The notes: a model not told the origin generated them from the sequence alone. Numbered from the stretch's first letter, positions 27,642 to 36,237 are shown. The stretch is DNA of 64,000 bases from an uncultured Dokdonia sp. (GCF_947492535.1 NZ_CANLNH010000001.1:62001-126000), one strand, 5' to 3'. A program made the numbers and translations.

Positions 27642-28022
27642 ATGAGCATACCAGCAGAATTAAAGTACACAAAAGATCACGAGTGGGTGCGTATCGAAGG
27701 AGATACAGCTACCGTAGGTATCACACATTTTGCCCAAGGAGAGTTGGGAGATATTGTATATGTTGAAGTAGAAACATTAGACGAATCACTTGATAAAGAT
27801 GAAGTATTTGGAACTGTAGAAGCTGTAAAAACAGTATCAGACCTTTTTCTTCCGTTAACTGGAGAGATTGTAGCATTTAATGAAGCTCTTGAAGATGACC
27901 CAGAATTAGTAAATAAAGATCCTTACGGAGAAGGCTGGATGATCAAATTAAAGATAGCGAATACAGAAGAAATAGAAGACCTTCTTGATGCTAGTGGATA
28001 TGCGTCTATCATCGGGGCATAA
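27642..28022 (+). CDS. gcvH: glycine cleavage system H protein
   Basis: Lipoyl carrier protein that shuttles the aminomethyl group of glycine between the P, T and L proteins. Length is 126 residues. Seen: KYTKDHEWVRIEGDTATVGIT at the N-terminus (in part) and the lipoylation site VEAVKTVSDL with Lys63. The rest of the glycine cleavage system is not in the window; gcvH sits in the sprA-remB neighbourhood, as in other flavobacteria. Confidence 0.98.
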   Translation: MSIPAELKYTKDHEWVRIEGDTATVGITHFAQGELGDIVYVEVETLDESLDKDEVFGTVEAVKTVSDLFLPLTGEIVAFNEALEDDPELVNKDPYGEGWMIKLKIANTEEIEDLLDASGYASIIGA

Positions 28023-28413
28023 GGTATTATTTGTAATTGCTATAGTATATACAATAGCGCTTACATTAGGGTCGCTTATACGTCCAATACATATCGTAGA
28101 GACTCCTATATCAAATATCGATAAGCTCCTGCATGCAGGAGCTTATTTTGGTTTAACCATTTTGTGGATCATGTGGATGATTTTCAAACGTTCTAATAAA
28201 AATGATATCTCATTAAAATTAATGCGAAAAATCGTTTTAGGAGTTGTTGTAATAACCATTCTTTATGGCGCCTTAATGGAAGTTTTGCAAGGAACGCTTA
28301 CTTCATATAGAACGCCAGATGGGTGGGATATTTTGGCAAATACTACGGGAAGTATTCTTGGTTTAGGAGCGTGTCTCATATATATTAACAAATCTAGAAT
28401 GCTAAAATCATAG
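28000..28413 (+). CDS. VanZ family membrane protein
   Basis: Small polytopic membrane protein, about 137 residues, family named after VanZ of teicoplanin resistance but of unknown function here. Seen: four hydrophobic helices, with NIDKLLHAGAYFGLTILWI and the DILANTTGSILGLGACLIY ending that mark the family. The start at 28000 overlaps the gcvH end by 23 bases; an ATG at 27985 would overlap further. The overlap suggests coupled translation with gcvH. Confidence 0.87.
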   Translation: MRLSSGHKVLFVIAIVYTIALTLGSLIRPIHIVETPISNIDKLLHAGAYFGLTILWIMWMIFKRSNKNDISLKLMRKIVLGVVVITILYGALMEVLQGTLTSYRTPDGWDILANTTGSILGLGACLIYINKSRMLKS

Positions 28414-28472
28414 TTTTAGTTTTATTTTAGGATTTTATTTCGTTAATTTACTTTCTTTAATATTCACAATTT

Positions 28473-29198
28473 ATGGAAAACAAGAAAAATCCAAAAGCAG
28501 ATCTTAACAAACGTAGTTTGCTGTTTTTACAATTAGGTCTTATTGCCGTTCTTTTGATAACGTATGTTACAGTAGAATGGAAGACTTATGATAAGAGCGA
28601 TATTAATTTAGCGCAATTAAATGTAGATGACCTAGATGAAGATATTCCAATCGTAGAATTAAATACACCTCCACCACCTCCACCACCTCCACCGCCACCA
28701 GCACCGGAAATCATAGAGGTAGTAGAAGATGAAGAAGAAATTGAAGAAACAATTATAGAATCTACTGAAACTACACAAGATGAAGAAATCGTCGAGGTAG
28801 AAGAAGTAGAAGTTGCTGAAGAAGAAGAAGAAATTGCAGATGTACCATTTGCAGTTATTGAAAACGTTCCCATTTTTCCTGGATGCGAAAGCAAAAAGAA
28901 CAATGCAGAGCGTAAGAAATGTATGAGTGAAAAAGTAAGTAAGCTCGTAAATAAGAAATTTAATACAGAACTTGGGTCTGATTTAGGACTAAGTGGTGTA
29001 AACAGAATATTTGTAAGTTTTAAAATAGACAAAAACGGAAACATTGTAAATATCCGTTCAAGAGCTCCGCATCCTAGATTAGAACAGGAAGCAGCACGTG
29101 TAATTAAATTACTTCCTAAAATGACACCTGGAAAACAAAGAGGTAAGCCTGTAGGAGTATTATATTCACTTCCAATTACGTTTAAAGTAGAAGATTAA
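28473..29198 (+). CDS. energy transducer TonB, first of a tandem pair
   Basis: TonB-like protein, 241 residues, that would transmit proton motive force to outer-membrane transporters. Seen: one N-terminal membrane helix (SLLFLQLGLIAVLLITYVTV), a run of eleven prolines, a Glu/Val-rich spacer, and a C-terminal TonB domain. The C-terminal domain begins with a two-Cys motif, VPIFPGCESKKNNAERKKCM, and ends YSLPITFKVED. It has a close paralogue immediately downstream at 29314, and the same domain type recurs at the N-terminus of RemB. A terminator follows. Confidence 0.92.
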   Translation: MENKKNPKADLNKRSLLFLQLGLIAVLLITYVTVEWKTYDKSDINLAQLNVDDLDEDIPIVELNTPPPPPPPPPPPAPEIIEVVEDEEEIEETIIESTETTQDEEIVEVEEVEVAEEEEEIADVPFAVIENVPIFPGCESKKNNAERKKCMSEKVSKLVNKKFNTELGSDLGLSGVNRIFVSFKIDKNGNIVNIRSRAPHPRLEQEAARVIKLLPKMTPGKQRGKPVGVLYSLPITFKVED

Positions 29199-29220
29199 TT
29201 TCTTTCTTTTCATAAAATTT

Positions 29221-29258
29221 AGAAATCCCGATGGCGTTAGCTCTCGGGATTTCTTTTT
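29221..29258 (+). terminator. Rho-independent terminator after first tonB
   Basis: Stem AGAAATCCCGA (29221-29231) paired with TCGGGATTTCT (29244-29254), then TTTT. Confidence 0.9.
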
Positions 29259-29313
29259 TGGTATGCTTGTTGATTTGCTTTAAAAATTGTTTAACATTTT
29301 AAAATCAAATCTT

Positions 29314-30111
29314 ATGAGAAATTCACAAGAAAGTAAGGATGTTCGCCAAAACATTCCTTATGCAAAATCACGCAAGCATGAAGCAAATTTACGAAGAAAT
29401 CCCACACTCCATTTTCAGATTGGATTAATCCTATCATTATTTGTTGCAATTCTATTTATAGAAATGCGAATGCCTACCAAAGCAGAAAGAGGTCCCTCTG
29501 AAGGTATAGGGGAAGAAGACCTTCTTTGGTCAGAAGTTATTGATATCGAACCAATACAGGTGGATAAAATTACTCAAAAAGAACCGCCGCCACCTCAGCA
29601 ACAGCAACCGGAAGATTTCACCATCATAGATGATGAAGACGATTTGCTTGAAGAGTTTGTAGATGATACGGAAACAAATCAAGATGATATTATATCTGAT
29701 AATGAGCTTCAAACCCTTGAAGATCCAGATGTTGATGTAGAAGATATCGCTCCTATTCCTGTAAACTTTGTGCAAAAAGTGCCTATTTTTCCTGGTTGTG
29801 AAGGGTTGAATACTAATCAAGAACGCAAAGATTGTATGAGTAGTAAAATTTCTAAAATCATTAATAGAAAGTTTGATACTGAATTAGGAGAAAAATTAGG
29901 ACTTACAGGTGTAAATAAGATTTTTGTTCAGTTTACAATTAATAAAGAAGGTGTTGTAACAGATATGAAGGCAAGAGGGCCTCATGAAGCTTTAGAAAAA
30001 GAAGCAAAGCGAGTTATTGGTTACCTTCCTAAGATGACACCAGGAAAGCAAGGAGATAAGTCTGTAGGGGTGATCTATTCACAACCTATTACTTTTCAAA
30101 TACAAGATTAA
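29314..30111 (+). CDS. energy transducer TonB, second of a tandem pair
   Basis: TonB-like protein, 265 residues from the ATG at 29314; an upstream TTG at 29287 is possible but less likely. Seen: a longer basic cytoplasmic N-terminus, one membrane helix (FQIGLILSLFVAILFI), a short PPPPQQQQ stretch, a long acidic linker (TIIDDEDDLLEEFVDDTE), and a C-terminal domain with PIFPGCEGLNTNQERKDCM and MTPGKQGDKSVGVIYSQP. It is clearly a duplicate of the preceding gene in the C-terminal domain, while the linker has diverged. It lies between two terminators and so is its own transcription unit. Confidence 0.92.
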   Translation: MRNSQESKDVRQNIPYAKSRKHEANLRRNPTLHFQIGLILSLFVAILFIEMRMPTKAERGPSEGIGEEDLLWSEVIDIEPIQVDKITQKEPPPPQQQQPEDFTIIDDEDDLLEEFVDDTETNQDDIISDNELQTLEDPDVDVEDIAPIPVNFVQKVPIFPGCEGLNTNQERKDCMSSKISKIINRKFDTELGEKLGLTGVNKIFVQFTINKEGVVTDMKARGPHEALEKEAKRVIGYLPKMTPGKQGDKSVGVIYSQPITFQIQD

Positions 30112-30132
30112 ATAAATCTTCAAATAAAAAAT

Positions 30133-30164
30133 AAAACCCGTTACGAACCAGTAACGGGTTTTTG
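30133..30164 (+). terminator. Rho-independent terminator after second tonB
   Basis: Stem AAAACCCGTTAC (30133-30144) with its complement (30151-30162) around GAACCA, followed by T residues. Confidence 0.92.
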
Positions 30165-30211
30165 TATTTAAAATTCCTATCTTTCGCTCATTAATGCATA
30201 ACACCTACCAT

Positions 30212-32341
30212 ATGCACAAATATGTTGCCCTTCTTATAAGTATACTAGTGATAACGTCTGTACAGGCGCAGATCAATCCTGATCCAAGTGATTTTGAAAA
30301 ATACCCTATGTTTCCTGATTGTGAAACGCTTGCAGTAGCAGATATTCCCAATTGTTTTAATGCAAAGATGATCCAGTTCTTTGTTGAAAAATTTGAAATG
30401 CCTTCACGAGTTACTGAAGAGCAGTATGAGGGACAAATGGTGATGCTTTTTGAAGTAACAACAAAAGGAGAATTCAAACTTTTGAATACAGATGCAATAT
30501 ATGTAGAGCTTAAAGAGGAAGCGCAGAAAGTATTTGATCAACTTCCTAAAATACAACCAGCAACCTATAATGGAGAACCTGCATATATTCAATTTTCTAT
30601 GCCTGTTAAGATTCCGCTTTCGCGAAATAAAATAGGTGAGTATACATCTCCAGAAATAACAACTACTGAAAAGACTGAAACAAATGCACTTGAAGCTCAG
30701 GCAGCCTCAAAGGAATTAGAGAATATAAAAAGTAAAGACTTTGATAGAAAAGTACAGTATAAAAGCCAACTTAACATTCCTTTTTCTCATGAAGTATATT
30801 CCAGATTTGATAAGGCATTAAATCAAATAGGGGTAAATACACATACAGCGAGTCGTCCTTTTTTATATGATGTCGTCAATAACTACCATAATTTTGACTC
30901 TATAGTCAATACGCTACAGCTAGATAAGAAAAGTTGGTTTGGACGAAAGTTCTTTAATGAACATATGATTCGTTTTCAGGGAGATAATTATTGGTTTACA
31001 ATAAACCCTGGGGCAGACCTTGCATTAGGAACTGAAACAGATGATCGTAAAGTTGAAAATCTAACCTATAATAATACAAGAACTGTTTTTATTCAAGGAG
31101 GTATCGGTACTAAGTTTAGTTTTTATACGGCATTATTTGAAAGCCAAGGACGCTTTGCACAATACTATAATGATTATGCAAGATCGCTTCGTCCAGATGG
31201 AGGAAATCCAGCTGTAATACCCGGAAGAGGTATTGCTTCCGAAGGAAGAGGAGGTGATTTTGATTACCCTGTAGCTGAAGGATATGTATCGTATACCCCA
31301 AATAAGTTTTTTAATTTTCAAGCGGGAACTGGTCAGCAATTTATTGGAGATGGATATCGCTCATTACTCTTAAGTGATGTATCTGCAAACTATCCATTCT
31401 TTAAAATAAATACAACCATCTGGAGGCTTAAGTATACAAATACATGGTCGTCAATAAAAGATGTACGACCAGGAGTCACTGCCGATGGTGCATTCATTAA
31501 TAAATTTGCTGTAAATCATTACTTAAGTTACAATGTAAATAACAAGCTTAATTTAGGATTTTTTGAATCTGTGATCTCTGCAAGTGAAGATAATGGAGGA
31601 TTTGATGCGAGTTTATTAAATCCTATTATTTTTCTTAGGAATGTAGAATTTCAAAGAGGTTCTCGAGGCGGAAATGCATTAATTGGTTTAACGGGAAAAT
31701 ATAAGCTTTCAAATAATATCAATATATATGGACAGCTTGTTATAGATGAGTTACGCCTTTCGGAGCTTACAAGCGGAAATCAGAACTTTAGAAATAAACA
31801 TGGTGTCCAGTTAGGGGTAAAATATTACGACGCTTTTAAAGTGCCTAATCTCTTGTTACAAGCTGAGTTTAATCAGGTACGACCGTATACGTTTTCTAAT
31901 AACGATCCATTGCTTAGTTACACCAATACCAATCAGCCGTTGGCACATCCTTATGGAGCTAACTTCAGAGAGTTTATAGCAATAGCTAGATATCGAACAG
32001 ATAGATGGTATGGAAATGCACGTATTATCTATGGGCAACGTGGTTTTGAAGGAGATATAAATGATGTGTTCTTTGGAGGAAATAACTTATTTGGAAGTGA
32101 AGATAATAGACCAAGTGATAATGGAATAGCATTATTGCAAGGGAATAGAGTAAACTCTTTATATGCAGATTTGGAAGTAGGCTATCTTATTAATCCTGTA
32201 ACAAATCTTAAAGCATTTATAAATCCAATATTCAGAGATTTTAGTGCAGAGATGCAAACAGATGCTGTTTTTGATACGAGTACACTTTGGTTTAATATAG
32301 GTTTTAGAACAGACTTGTTCAATTGGTACTTTGATAACTAA
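30212..32341 (+). CDS. remB: gliding motility protein RemB-like outer-membrane protein with N-terminal TonB-type domain
   Basis: Outer-membrane protein, 709 residues from the ATG at 30212; an ATG at 30194 would add six residues. Seen: signal peptide (HKYVALLISILVITSVQAQ); a first domain at about residues 25-135 with YPMFPDCET...NCF and LPKIQPATYNGEPAYIQFSM, which parallels the Cys-containing TonB domains of the two genes upstream; then a Wzi/RemB-type beta-barrel (WFTINPGADLALG, FNFQAGTGQQFIGDGYRSLL, ending FNIGFRTDLFNWYFDN). RemB is a cell-surface gliding protein in Flavobacterium johnsoniae, encoded near sprA there as here. The palindrome copy 7 encodes PLSRNK at the junction between the two domains. 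Confidence 0.85.
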   Translation: MHKYVALLISILVITSVQAQINPDPSDFEKYPMFPDCETLAVADIPNCFNAKMIQFFVEKFEMPSRVTEEQYEGQMVMLFEVTTKGEFKLLNTDAIYVELKEEAQKVFDQLPKIQPATYNGEPAYIQFSMPVKIPLSRNKIGEYTSPEITTTEKTETNALEAQAASKELENIKSKDFDRKVQYKSQLNIPFSHEVYSRFDKALNQIGVNTHTASRPFLYDVVNNYHNFDSIVNTLQLDKKSWFGRKFFNEHMIRFQGDNYWFTINPGADLALGTETDDRKVENLTYNNTRTVFIQGGIGTKFSFYTALFESQGRFAQYYNDYARSLRPDGGNPAVIPGRGIASEGRGGDFDYPVAEGYVSYTPNKFFNFQAGTGQQFIGDGYRSLLLSDVSANYPFFKINTTIWRLKYTNTWSSIKDVRPGVTADGAFINKFAVNHYLSYNVNNKLNLGFFESVISASEDNGGFDASLLNPIIFLRNVEFQRGSRGGNALIGLTGKYKLSNNINIYGQLVIDELRLSELTSGNQNFRNKHGVQLGVKYYDAFKVPNLLLQAEFNQVRPYTFSNNDPLLSYTNTNQPLAHPYGANFREFIAIARYRTDRWYGNARIIYGQRGFEGDINDVFFGGNNLFGSEDNRPSDNGIALLQGNRVNSLYADLEVGYLINPVTNLKAFINPIFRDFSAEMQTDAVFDTSTLWFNIGFRTDLFNWYFDN
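30614..30627. repeat. TTTCGCGAAA palindrome copy 7 (inside remB)
   Basis: Left arm CCGC plus core TTTCGCGAAA; the right arm is lost. It is read as PLSRN right after the N-terminal TonB-type domain. Confidence 0.8.
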
Positions 32342-32370
32342 TACGTTTTTTTAAATTGGTGAGTTTTAAG

Positions 32371-32394
32371 TATACGCTTTCGCGAAAGCGTATA
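32371..32394. repeat. TTTCGCGAAA palindrome copy 8 (intergenic, convergent genes)
   Basis: Perfect 24-bp palindrome, the 20-bp unit plus TA on each side, between the convergent ends of remB and the SRPBCC gene. Confidence 0.94.
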
Positions 32395-32463
32395 GTGAAT
32401 GATTTTAAAACGTGAAGAAACGCTGCAATCACCAATAAAGATGTAATGATTACAGCGCTTATT

Positions 32464-32913
32464 TTATGACAGTTCTTTTAAGAACTCGTCTAGTCTGCTA
32501 AAAACAGAGCCCCAGCCATTCATAATTCCCATTTGTTCTTGTTGTATTTTGTATGCCTCTGTAGGATGAATCACATGAAACGTGAAATCTGTTTTGTCTC
32601 CATTTTTCTTAAATAATGACACGATTTCTACCCCTTCAGTCATAGGTTTAAAGTTAGCTGTTGATGTGATTTTCTCTAGCTCAGTAATTTCGGTGTATTC
32701 TCCTTCTGCAATAAACTCTTGTCCGTTAGGCATGAGCATCGAGTATTTCCATTTTCCACCTACTTTAAATGAATGTTCTACTATTGTAGTTCCTTCTCCT
32801 CTAGGATTCCACCATTTTGCGATGTGTTGAGGATCTGACCATGCCTCCCATACTAATGCTATAGGTGCATTAAATGTTTTTTTAATAGTAATTGTTCTGT
32901 TAGATTTATCCAT
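32464..32913 (-). CDS. SRPBCC (AHSA1-like) domain protein
   Basis: Small START/Bet v1-like fold protein, 149 residues, of the activator-of-Hsp90 AHSA1 type. Seen: the family N-terminus ITIKKTFNAPIALVWEAWSDP, then HIAKWWNPRG and the C-terminal helix MNGWGSVFSRLDEFLKEL. The function is unknown; such proteins probably bind a hydrophobic ligand. Its start overlaps the end of the ArsR gene by 8 bases, a pairing seen in many bacteria, which suggests that the protein and the regulator form one stress or ligand-response module. Confidence 0.92.
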   Translation of the reverse strand: MDKSNRTITIKKTFNAPIALVWEAWSDPQHIAKWWNPRGEGTTIVEHSFKVGGKWKYSMLMPNGQEFIAEGEYTEITELEKITSTANFKPMTEGVEIVSLFKKNGDKTDFTFHVIHPTEAYKIQQEQMGIMNGWGSVFSRLDEFLKELS

Positions 32914-33235
32914 CTTTCTTGTTTTTTGATTGTAATTCAGTTAAGTAATTTTCAAAAGAGTCAATTCTTTCTTCCCACAGTGTTTTGTATTGTTCGATCC
33001 ATAAAAAAGCAGGAACTAACTGTTGAGGTTGGATTTTGCAAAACCGTTTTCTCCCTTCTTTATGAATTTCAAGAATGTTACACTCATTTAATATTTTGAT
33101 ATGCTTTGAAATAGCAGGCCTGCTTATGTCAAATTCTTCGGCGATATCATTAACGGTTAGCATTTTTTTTGACACCAATTCAATAATATCTCTTCGTATG
33201 GGGTCAGCAATTGCTTGAAAAACATCTCTTCTCAT
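32906..33235 (-). CDS. ArsR family transcriptional regulator
   Basis: Winged-helix repressor, 109 residues. Seen: the ArsR HTH (RRDVFQAIADPIRRDIIELV, TVNDIAEEFDISRPAISKHIKIL) followed by a C-terminal IEQYKTLWEERIDSFENYL helix. There is no CxC metal-binding motif, so it is of the non-metal SdpR-like kind. It is the first gene of a two-gene operon with the SRPBCC protein. Two copies of a GTAAC-N6-GTTAC element directly upstream are likely its operators, implying autoregulation. Confidence 0.94.
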   Translation of the reverse strand: MRRDVFQAIADPIRRDIIELVSKKMLTVNDIAEEFDISRPAISKHIKILNECNILEIHKEGRKRFCKIQPQQLVPAFLWIEQYKTLWEERIDSFENYLTELQSKNKKDG

Positions 33236-33245
33236 ATCTAATTAG

Positions 33246-33261
33246 GTAACCAATTGGTTAC
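33246..33261. promoter_or_regulatory. ArsR operator candidate 1
   Basis: Perfect 16-bp palindrome GTAACCAATTGGTTAC, 10 bases upstream of the ArsR ATG. It sits in the operon's leader or promoter, well placed for autorepression. Confidence 0.65.
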
Positions 33262-33271
33262 AAATATAAAT

Positions 33272-33287
33272 GTAACTATTCGGTTAC
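33272..33287. promoter_or_regulatory. ArsR operator candidate 2
   Basis: GTAACTATTCGGTTAC repeats the GTAAC-N6-GTTAC frame of operator 1 with a diverged centre, 26 bases away centre to centre. Confidence 0.55.
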
Positions 33288-33408
33288 GCAAATAATTTAC
33301 TTAAAAATGTTAAAGATGGTTTTTAACTTTTGAATGCTGTAATAAAACTTGAAGCAGTAACGTTATCAGAATAAGGGACAGAACTACTTCAACTAAATTA
33401 TCTTAAAA

Positions 33409-33825
33409 ATGTCATCAAGAATCGCCTTTGTGGGGATGGTTGTTCTGTTGTTGCTGTCTTCATCATGTCAAGAGTCGGGGTGTTATAAATCTCAACGCAA
33501 TCAAATCTTAGGAAAAAACGAATATAATAGTAGGATATATCAAGAAGAGCTCTATAGGCTTATTAAAGAAAATCCCGATGTAGATTATTATTTTGAAGTT
33601 CGAGAAGAAATTTTTGGACAAAGTTACCTTGTGATTAATGCTTTTGGAGATGCTTTTTGTGGAAAGCTATGCCTAATGATTCCTGAAGAAGATACCACAA
33701 GTATTACACTTAAAGATTCGGCTGAGTTTCAAGGAGCACAATTAATTGGATTACGCTATAAACAACACAAGACCGACTATGGGTCGGCCTTGGTGTATGA
33801 TTCTGTAGAATATATTGTTGATTAA
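33409..33825 (+). CDS. small lipoprotein of unknown function
   Basis: 138-residue protein that I do not recognise. Seen: lipoprotein signal peptide with Cys at residue 20 (VVLLLLSSSCQ), then a mainly polar domain containing DVDYYFEVREEIFGQSYLVIN and a CGKLC pair of cysteines (near residue 85). It would be anchored in a membrane facing the periplasm or the surface. It stands alone between the divergent ArsR operon and the convergent thioredoxin gene, whose end is only 4 bases away. Confidence 0.75.
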   Translation: MSSRIAFVGMVVLLLLSSSCQESGCYKSQRNQILGKNEYNSRIYQEELYRLIKENPDVDYYFEVREEIFGQSYLVINAFGDAFCGKLCLMIPEEDTTSITLKDSAEFQGAQLIGLRYKQHKTDYGSALVYDSVEYIVD

Positions 33826-33828
33826 TAA

Positions 33829-34254
33829 TTAAGGAACGATTCTTCGTCCAAAATTAATTAAGATATGTGGTTTCTTAAATCCTACTGTCTTGGTTTTTTT
33901 CTTTCCATTGTAATCGGTAATGATCAGTGTAGGGTATGCAGAAACGCCATATCTACGTGCTATTTTTATACCTTCTCTTGATTCTGCATCAATAGAAACA
34001 TTAATAAAGTTTTTGTTATAGTAATCTCCTACGTTGCGATCTTTAAAGCTTGTACGTTTTAGTTGTTTACAAGGACCACACCAAGTAGCATAGAAGTCAA
34101 TAAATACATATTTGTTTTCTTCTTTTGCTTTTGTGAGCGCCTCTTCCCAACTTCCTTTAAAGAAAGAAATTCCTTTTTTCTTTAAAGGAGCATCACTATA
34201 ACTTGATAGTGTGAAAGCTAGAGCGCAAAGAATGAGTATATACTTACTTTTCAT
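33829..34254 (-). CDS. periplasmic thioredoxin-family protein
   Basis: Thioredoxin-fold protein, 141 residues, exported (signal peptide KYILILCALAFTLSSYS). Seen: the active site FYATWCGPCKQLKRTSF and the cis-Pro segment YGVSAYPTLIITDYNG. It probably acts as a periplasmic thiol-disulfide reductase like the DUF255/SoxW-type thioredoxins. It lies 39 bases downstream of the MBL hydrolase on the same strand and may be cotranscribed with it. Confidence 0.93.
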   Translation of the reverse strand: MKSKYILILCALAFTLSSYSDAPLKKKGISFFKGSWEEALTKAKEENKYVFIDFYATWCGPCKQLKRTSFKDRNVGDYYNKNFINVSIDAESREGIKIARRYGVSAYPTLIITDYNGKKKTKTVGFKKPHILINFGRRIVP

Positions 34255-34293
34255 GACATAGACTTTTTCTGCTAAAAGCCAAGGTAAGAAGTT

Positions 34294-35184
34294 TTAGTGA
34301 CTCATTTCTTTTTCTGAAGTAATACTTTGATACGCTGCACGACGTATTTTTTCTCCAGTGATAAAATCTTTTTCAGTTTCTTTATCAGAGTAATACATCG
34401 AAGTTAATGTTTCCATTTTGGCAATTTCTTCTTCGGTCTTTCCTGCTTTCATTGCGTTAGAGACGTTTTCATGAATACCAACAAGCATGTCGTGATACTT
34501 TTGATAATCTGCTTTACTTGCTATTGGACCGTGACCTGGAATGATTTTAGTACTTGCGTTGATGATTAAGAGTCCTTTTTTGGCAGCTTCGATATCTCCT
34601 GCTAAGCTTCCTCCATTTTTAATATCTATGTATGGGAATTTAAATCTGCCATGAAAATAGGTGTCTCCTGTGTGTAATACATTGCTTTGTACAAAATACA
34701 CCAATGCATCTCCATCTGTATGTGCATTGTGAACGTGTGTGATGAAAATATCATTTTCGTTCATATAAAAAGTCGCATCGTCACTAAATGTAATTACGGG
34801 AAGTCCTGCGCTTGCTGTATTTTCATTTGATTCAAGACGTTTGCGTACATTATCGTGAGCAACAATCATAGCACCAGCGGCTTCAAAATTTGCATTCCCA
34901 CCTGAGTGATCTCCATGAAAATGAGTGTTTACTAAAAACTTAACAGGTTTGTCCGAAATCGTTTTGATAGCTGTGATAATTTTGTCACTTAAAGGTGCAA
35001 ATTGATCGTCAATCATAAAAACACCGTCTTCTCCTACAGAGATTCCTATATTTCCGCCAGCACCTTGAAGCATATAAATATGGTCAGACACAGGTTCTAT
35101 TTTAATTTTCACATTGTCAAAACGACCTTGTGCATATCCTATAGAAGTGATTGTAAATAAGGCTATAAGTATACTTTTTTTCAT
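34294..35184 (-). CDS. MBL-fold metallo-hydrolase, exported
   Basis: Metallo-beta-lactamase-fold enzyme, 296 residues with a signal peptide (KKSILIALFTITSIGYAQG). Seen: the zinc motif NTHFHGDHSGGN, a downstream His/Asp pair in LHTGDTYFHGRF, and IIPGHGPIA for the last ligand. The substrate is unknown. Related periplasmic proteins include quinoprotein-relay and lactamase-like hydrolases, so antibiotic resistance should not be assumed. The gene begins 95 bases from the ctaB promoter of the divergent strand. Confidence 0.92.
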   Translation of the reverse strand: MKKSILIALFTITSIGYAQGRFDNVKIKIEPVSDHIYMLQGAGGNIGISVGEDGVFMIDDQFAPLSDKIITAIKTISDKPVKFLVNTHFHGDHSGGNANFEAAGAMIVAHDNVRKRLESNENTASAGLPVITFSDDATFYMNENDIFITHVHNAHTDGDALVYFVQSNVLHTGDTYFHGRFKFPYIDIKNGGSLAGDIEAAKKGLLIINASTKIIPGHGPIASKADYQKYHDMLVGIHENVSNAMKAGKTEEEIAKMETLTSMYYSDKETEKDFITGEKIRRAAYQSITSEKEMSH

Positions 35185-35230
35185 AATAATGGTTTGTGTT
35201 AAAGGCTTCCAGTCGTAAATTGCAGAGAAA

Positions 35231-35247
35231 GCTTTCGCGAAAGCGTA
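35231..35247. repeat. TTTCGCGAAA palindrome copy 9 (intergenic, divergent genes)
   Basis: 14-bp perfect inner palindrome GCTTTCGCGAAAGC with only the right arm extended (GCGTAA). It lies between the divergent MBL gene and the ctaB promoter. Confidence 0.9.
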
Positions 35248-35278
35248 ATTTTAACACGTATTTAAGATGCATATATTG

Positions 35279-35309
35279 TTGTGTAAACGACAATCAGGGA
35301 GTATCTTTG
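35279..35309 (+). promoter_or_regulatory. flavobacterial promoter for the ctaB-cox operon
   Basis: TTG (35279-35281), 20 bases, then TATCTTTG (35302-35309). This matches the known Bacteroidota consensus TTG-N17-23-TAnnTTTG and lies 34 bases before the ctaB start. It is the best promoter match I found in the window. Confidence 0.8.
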
Positions 35310-35343
35310 CACAACTTTTAAAATAGCTAATCTTCTTGTTGAT

Positions 35344-36237
35344 TTGAACGAAGTTGCATCACATACAATTGCCATATCTCCATGGCAAGATTTTAAAGAA
35401 ATCACAAAAATGCGATTATCGATTAGCGTTGTCTTTTCTAGTGTCGCTGGATATTTTCTTGGTACTTCTGAAATAGACTGGGCTGTAGTAGTAATGCTAG
35501 CGGTAGGTGGCTATTTTATGGTAGGGGCTTCAAATGCATATAATCAGGTGCTTGAACGTGATTTAGATGCTTTAATGGATCGTACTAAAAATAGACCTGT
35601 TGCTTCAGGGCGTATGTCTGTGAAGACTGCACTGGGAATTGCTATTTTATTTACAGTATTAGGGCTCGTGACATTATTTTATATTAATCCTCAGACGGCT
35701 ATGTTTGGTGGGATTTCTATATTTATGTATGTATTGCTCTATACACCACTTAAAACAAAAACGCCACTTTCGGTTTTTGTAGGTGCTTTTCCAGGAGCGA
35801 TTCCTTTTATGTTGGGATGGGTAGCAGCTACCAATGATTTTGGAATAGAACCTGGAACATTATTTATGATTCAATTTTTCTGGCAATTTCCTCACTTTTG
35901 GGCAATAGGCTGGTTTTTATTTGATGATTATAAAAAAGGAGGGTTCTTTATGCTTCCTACAGGCAAACGAGATAAAGGGACCGCAGTACAGGTGATTTTA
36001 TATACTATATGGACGATCCTTATTTCGATAGTACCTGCATTTGGTGTTACTGGTGGATTATTTTTATCGCCTATAGCAACAATTGTTGTTGCTGGTTTAG
36101 GATTGTTTATGTTGTACTGGGCAATTAAGCTATACCAAAAAAGAGATGCTCCTACAGCAAAAAAATTAATGTTGTCTAGTGTGACATATATAACGCTACT
36201 TCAAATTGTATTTGTAGTAGATAAATTTTTAAGATAA
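35344..36237 (+). CDS. ctaB: protoheme IX farnesyltransferase (heme O synthase)
   Basis: Membrane prenyltransferase that converts heme B to heme O for the cytochrome oxidase. Length is 297 residues. Seen: the polyprenyl-binding motif NAYNQVLERDLDALMDRTKNRPVAS (conserved Asp-rich NxxxDxxxD region) and a second Asp motif in WFLFDDYKKGGFFML; about nine hydrophobic helices. The start is a TTG at 35344 after a clear promoter. It overlaps the next gene by one base (TAATG). Also called cyoE. Confidence 0.96.
   Translation: MNEVASHTIAISPWQDFKEITKMRLSISVVFSSVAGYFLGTSEIDWAVVVMLAVGGYFMVGASNAYNQVLERDLDALMDRTKNRPVASGRMSVKTALGIAILFTVLGLVTLFYINPQTAMFGGISIFMYVLLYTPLKTKTPLSVFVGAFPGAIPFMLGWVAATNDFGIEPGTLFMIQFFWQFPHFWAIGWFLFDDYKKGGFFMLPTGKRDKGTAVQVILYTIWTILISIVPAFGVTGGLFLSPIATIVVAGLGLFMLYWAIKLYQKRDAPTAKKLMLSSVTYITLLQIVFVVDKFLR

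Noticed and set aside
34294-35184. MBL-fold gene as a beta-lactamase resistance gene
   Set aside because: The zinc motifs are general to the fold, and nothing specific to known carbapenemases could be seen.
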